Assembly: GCF_009301415.1 (NCBI RefSeq)
Contig: NZ_CP045072.1
Location: forward strand, 1,665,001 to 1,729,000
Origin: Paracoccus kondratievae
Lineage (GTDB): Bacteria > Pseudomonadota > Alphaproteobacteria > Rhodobacterales > Rhodobacteraceae
Direction: 5' to 3'
DNA length: 64,000 nt
The position numbers were made by a program, and so were the translations under genes. How positions within the stretch are numbered: the first letter of the stretch is position 1; each line of letters begins with the position of its first letter. The notes beneath the pieces were generated by a model that ran no database searches, had not been told where the DNA came from, and saw nothing but the letters and a program-made list of their open reading frames with translations. Positions 63,901 through 64,000 of the stretch are shown here, piece after piece.

Positions 63901-64000
63901 CAGCACCCGAGGGGGCCAGCGCCTCTTCCAACAGATTGTCGGCCAAGGCCTCGATCCCGCCTTTTGCAGGCAGTCGGATATCCACAAGCCGGGCCGAGAC
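60980..64000 (-). CDS. PKS C-terminal part: KR with nested DH - ACP - TE (5' end outside window)
   Basis: The frame runs past the right edge, so the N-terminus (presumably KS and AT) is missing. In the visible 1006 residues (numbered from the GTG at 63985), the KR Rossmann motif TGGFGGIG is at about 65-72, with catalytic Tyr in QADYVAANEY near 208. A DH-like hotdog follows at about 270-535 (GGHKTASGQALMPGTG, HPALLDIATG). Then residues 553-595 (GIPAAIG, AQVYVSSLDLPAL) look like the KR C-terminal end, so DH seems to lie inside KR. ACP carries GGHSL, Ser653. The thioesterase has GGFSGGG (Ser800), Asp827 and GDHDSM (His964). Confidence 0.9.
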   Translation of the reverse strand, partial: VSARLVDIRLPAKGGIEALADNLLEEALAPSGAAVAAWRDGRRFEQSLEKVALGDDGMAAIPQGATCLITGGFGGIGQAIARELAGRGGAKLALITRGLVDSPAVMASLRQLEAMGAKVLAIRADVTSPEDMARAVAETRARFGGLDVVLHAAGVIRDSLIAAKTDDEAWDVLAPKLLGTCALIEALSGNPAGLTVLFSSTSSVIAPAGQADYVAANEYLNAVARSAPAALGRVVAVNWGVWADAGMAARAMGLDTASAVVVPQDRPLLDESLPMPGGREFRTALKMQDWIIGGHKTASGQALMPGTGWIELVTEAALECGLGLPLVIRDLEFRRPVLVGDTALVSTRVLPEGDAMRIEILEDPQGEPNVSALVSGLHEAAPDALTILGPWDQDGQGAALRSAQEGQMDFGPRWKVLRRFRIDSDEGVAELALAPEFEADLAQGWLVHPALLDIATGWAMGLIRDWTPEHLWVPMGYRSIRLYAPLPAQVVSRIRNAGENTDAQGMAQFDITLAAPDGTVCAEIRGFALRRLAAAISAAPQTRVQPTRSLSPAERRLQHNISQGIPAAIGPAMLGRAISTGLAQVYVSSLDLPALIAEAGKVEKPAPAEGGFERPDLDSDFVEPAPGIQAELAVIWSELLGIARIGAADSFFDLGGHSLIAVRMFGQLRKKFGVDLPISTLFEAPTITDLAALVEKQTGPRELVPPDNVHELPVAARPRFRFLVDMGGRGQGTPFFMVAGMFGNIMNLRQLAQRLGPDRRFYGIQARGLLGDDKPHEDFTEAARDYIEELRQVQPGGPYLLGGFSGGGLIAYEMARQLHAAGEEVAMLVMLDTPLPLREPVSRKDRLMIRLGELREGGPGFVWKWLRDRVAYEFRRHSKAKAAQAEISGEVATGVFHDLAIEAAFLAALPKLQLSVWDGPVTLFRPPPDQRWKVTGGRWVNSGRDYVIADNGWTPWMSELQVIEVPGDHDSMVLEPNVRRLASVLRDILRGAESRAGALAGVRAAE

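Overview
The window looks like chromosomal DNA of a GC-rich alphaproteobacterium of the order Rhodobacterales, most likely Paracoccus or a close relative. This is inferred from gene content: a CcrM-type GANTC methyltransferase, the DUF4170-waaA-lpxK block, a compact flgBC-fliEQ-flgFGAH operon, a Hint-domain RTX protein, an ExoX/ExoY-like pair, and the codon and GC style. No tRNA, rRNA, CRISPR array or intact insertion sequence was seen.

Layout. 1-4.2 kb: surface or secreted proteins (an acidic C-terminal fragment, an RTX protein with a Hint domain, a small lipoprotein, an H-type lectin). 4.5-7.0 kb: lipid A/Kdo genes waaA and lpxK. 7.0-15.3 kb: housekeeping genes (DsbA-like, DciA-like, mutY, an AlkB-type hydroxylase, ccrM, rnhB, allA, an MFS pump, a GntR regulator). 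15.4-17.7 kb: an L,D-transpeptidase and an extensin-like protein. 17.8-24.8 kb: a divergent flagellar cluster (fliI; flgB, flgC, fliE, fliQ, flgF, flgG, flgA, flgH, a FliL-like gene) running into a glycosyltransferase. 24.8-25.9 kb: a gene-poor stretch. 25.9-29.3 kb: a complete dTDP-L-rhamnose operon. 29.5-36 kb: a giant RTX protein beside an ABC-type capsule export system (KpsM/KpsE/KpsT-like). 36-46.5 kb: small metabolic genes, a MORN-repeat protein, NAD salvage genes (nadE, pncB, pncA), trhO and a malic enzyme. 46.6-54.7 kb: an exopolysaccharide locus (flippase, chain-length protein, BY-kinase-like protein, two glycosyltransferases, an SGNH-like protein, ExoY, and a previously unlisted ExoX-like small membrane protein).

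54.7-64.0 kb (right edge): a compact minus-strand biosynthetic operon, PKS - glycosyltransferase - NRPS - phosphopantetheinyl transferase, with start-stop overlaps or a 4-bp gap. It is the most unusual part of the window. The NRPS is built as formyltransferase / partial condensation / adenylation with a luciferase-like monooxygenase nested inside it / PCP. Its specificity residues read as glycine. The PKS appears to carry its dehydratase nested inside its ketoreductase, followed by ACP and thioesterase. Together they suggest a formylated and/or alpha-hydroxylated glycine-derived, possibly glycosylated small molecule. The product is unknown to me, and the PKS start lies beyond the window.

Taken together, the window is rich in cell-surface functions: rhamnose supply, capsule and exopolysaccharide export, RTX and lectin proteins, lipid A and flagellum. 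The glycosyltransferases near the flagellar and NRPS/PKS operons could draw on the dTDP-rhamnose made from the operon at 26-29 kb, but that link is inference.
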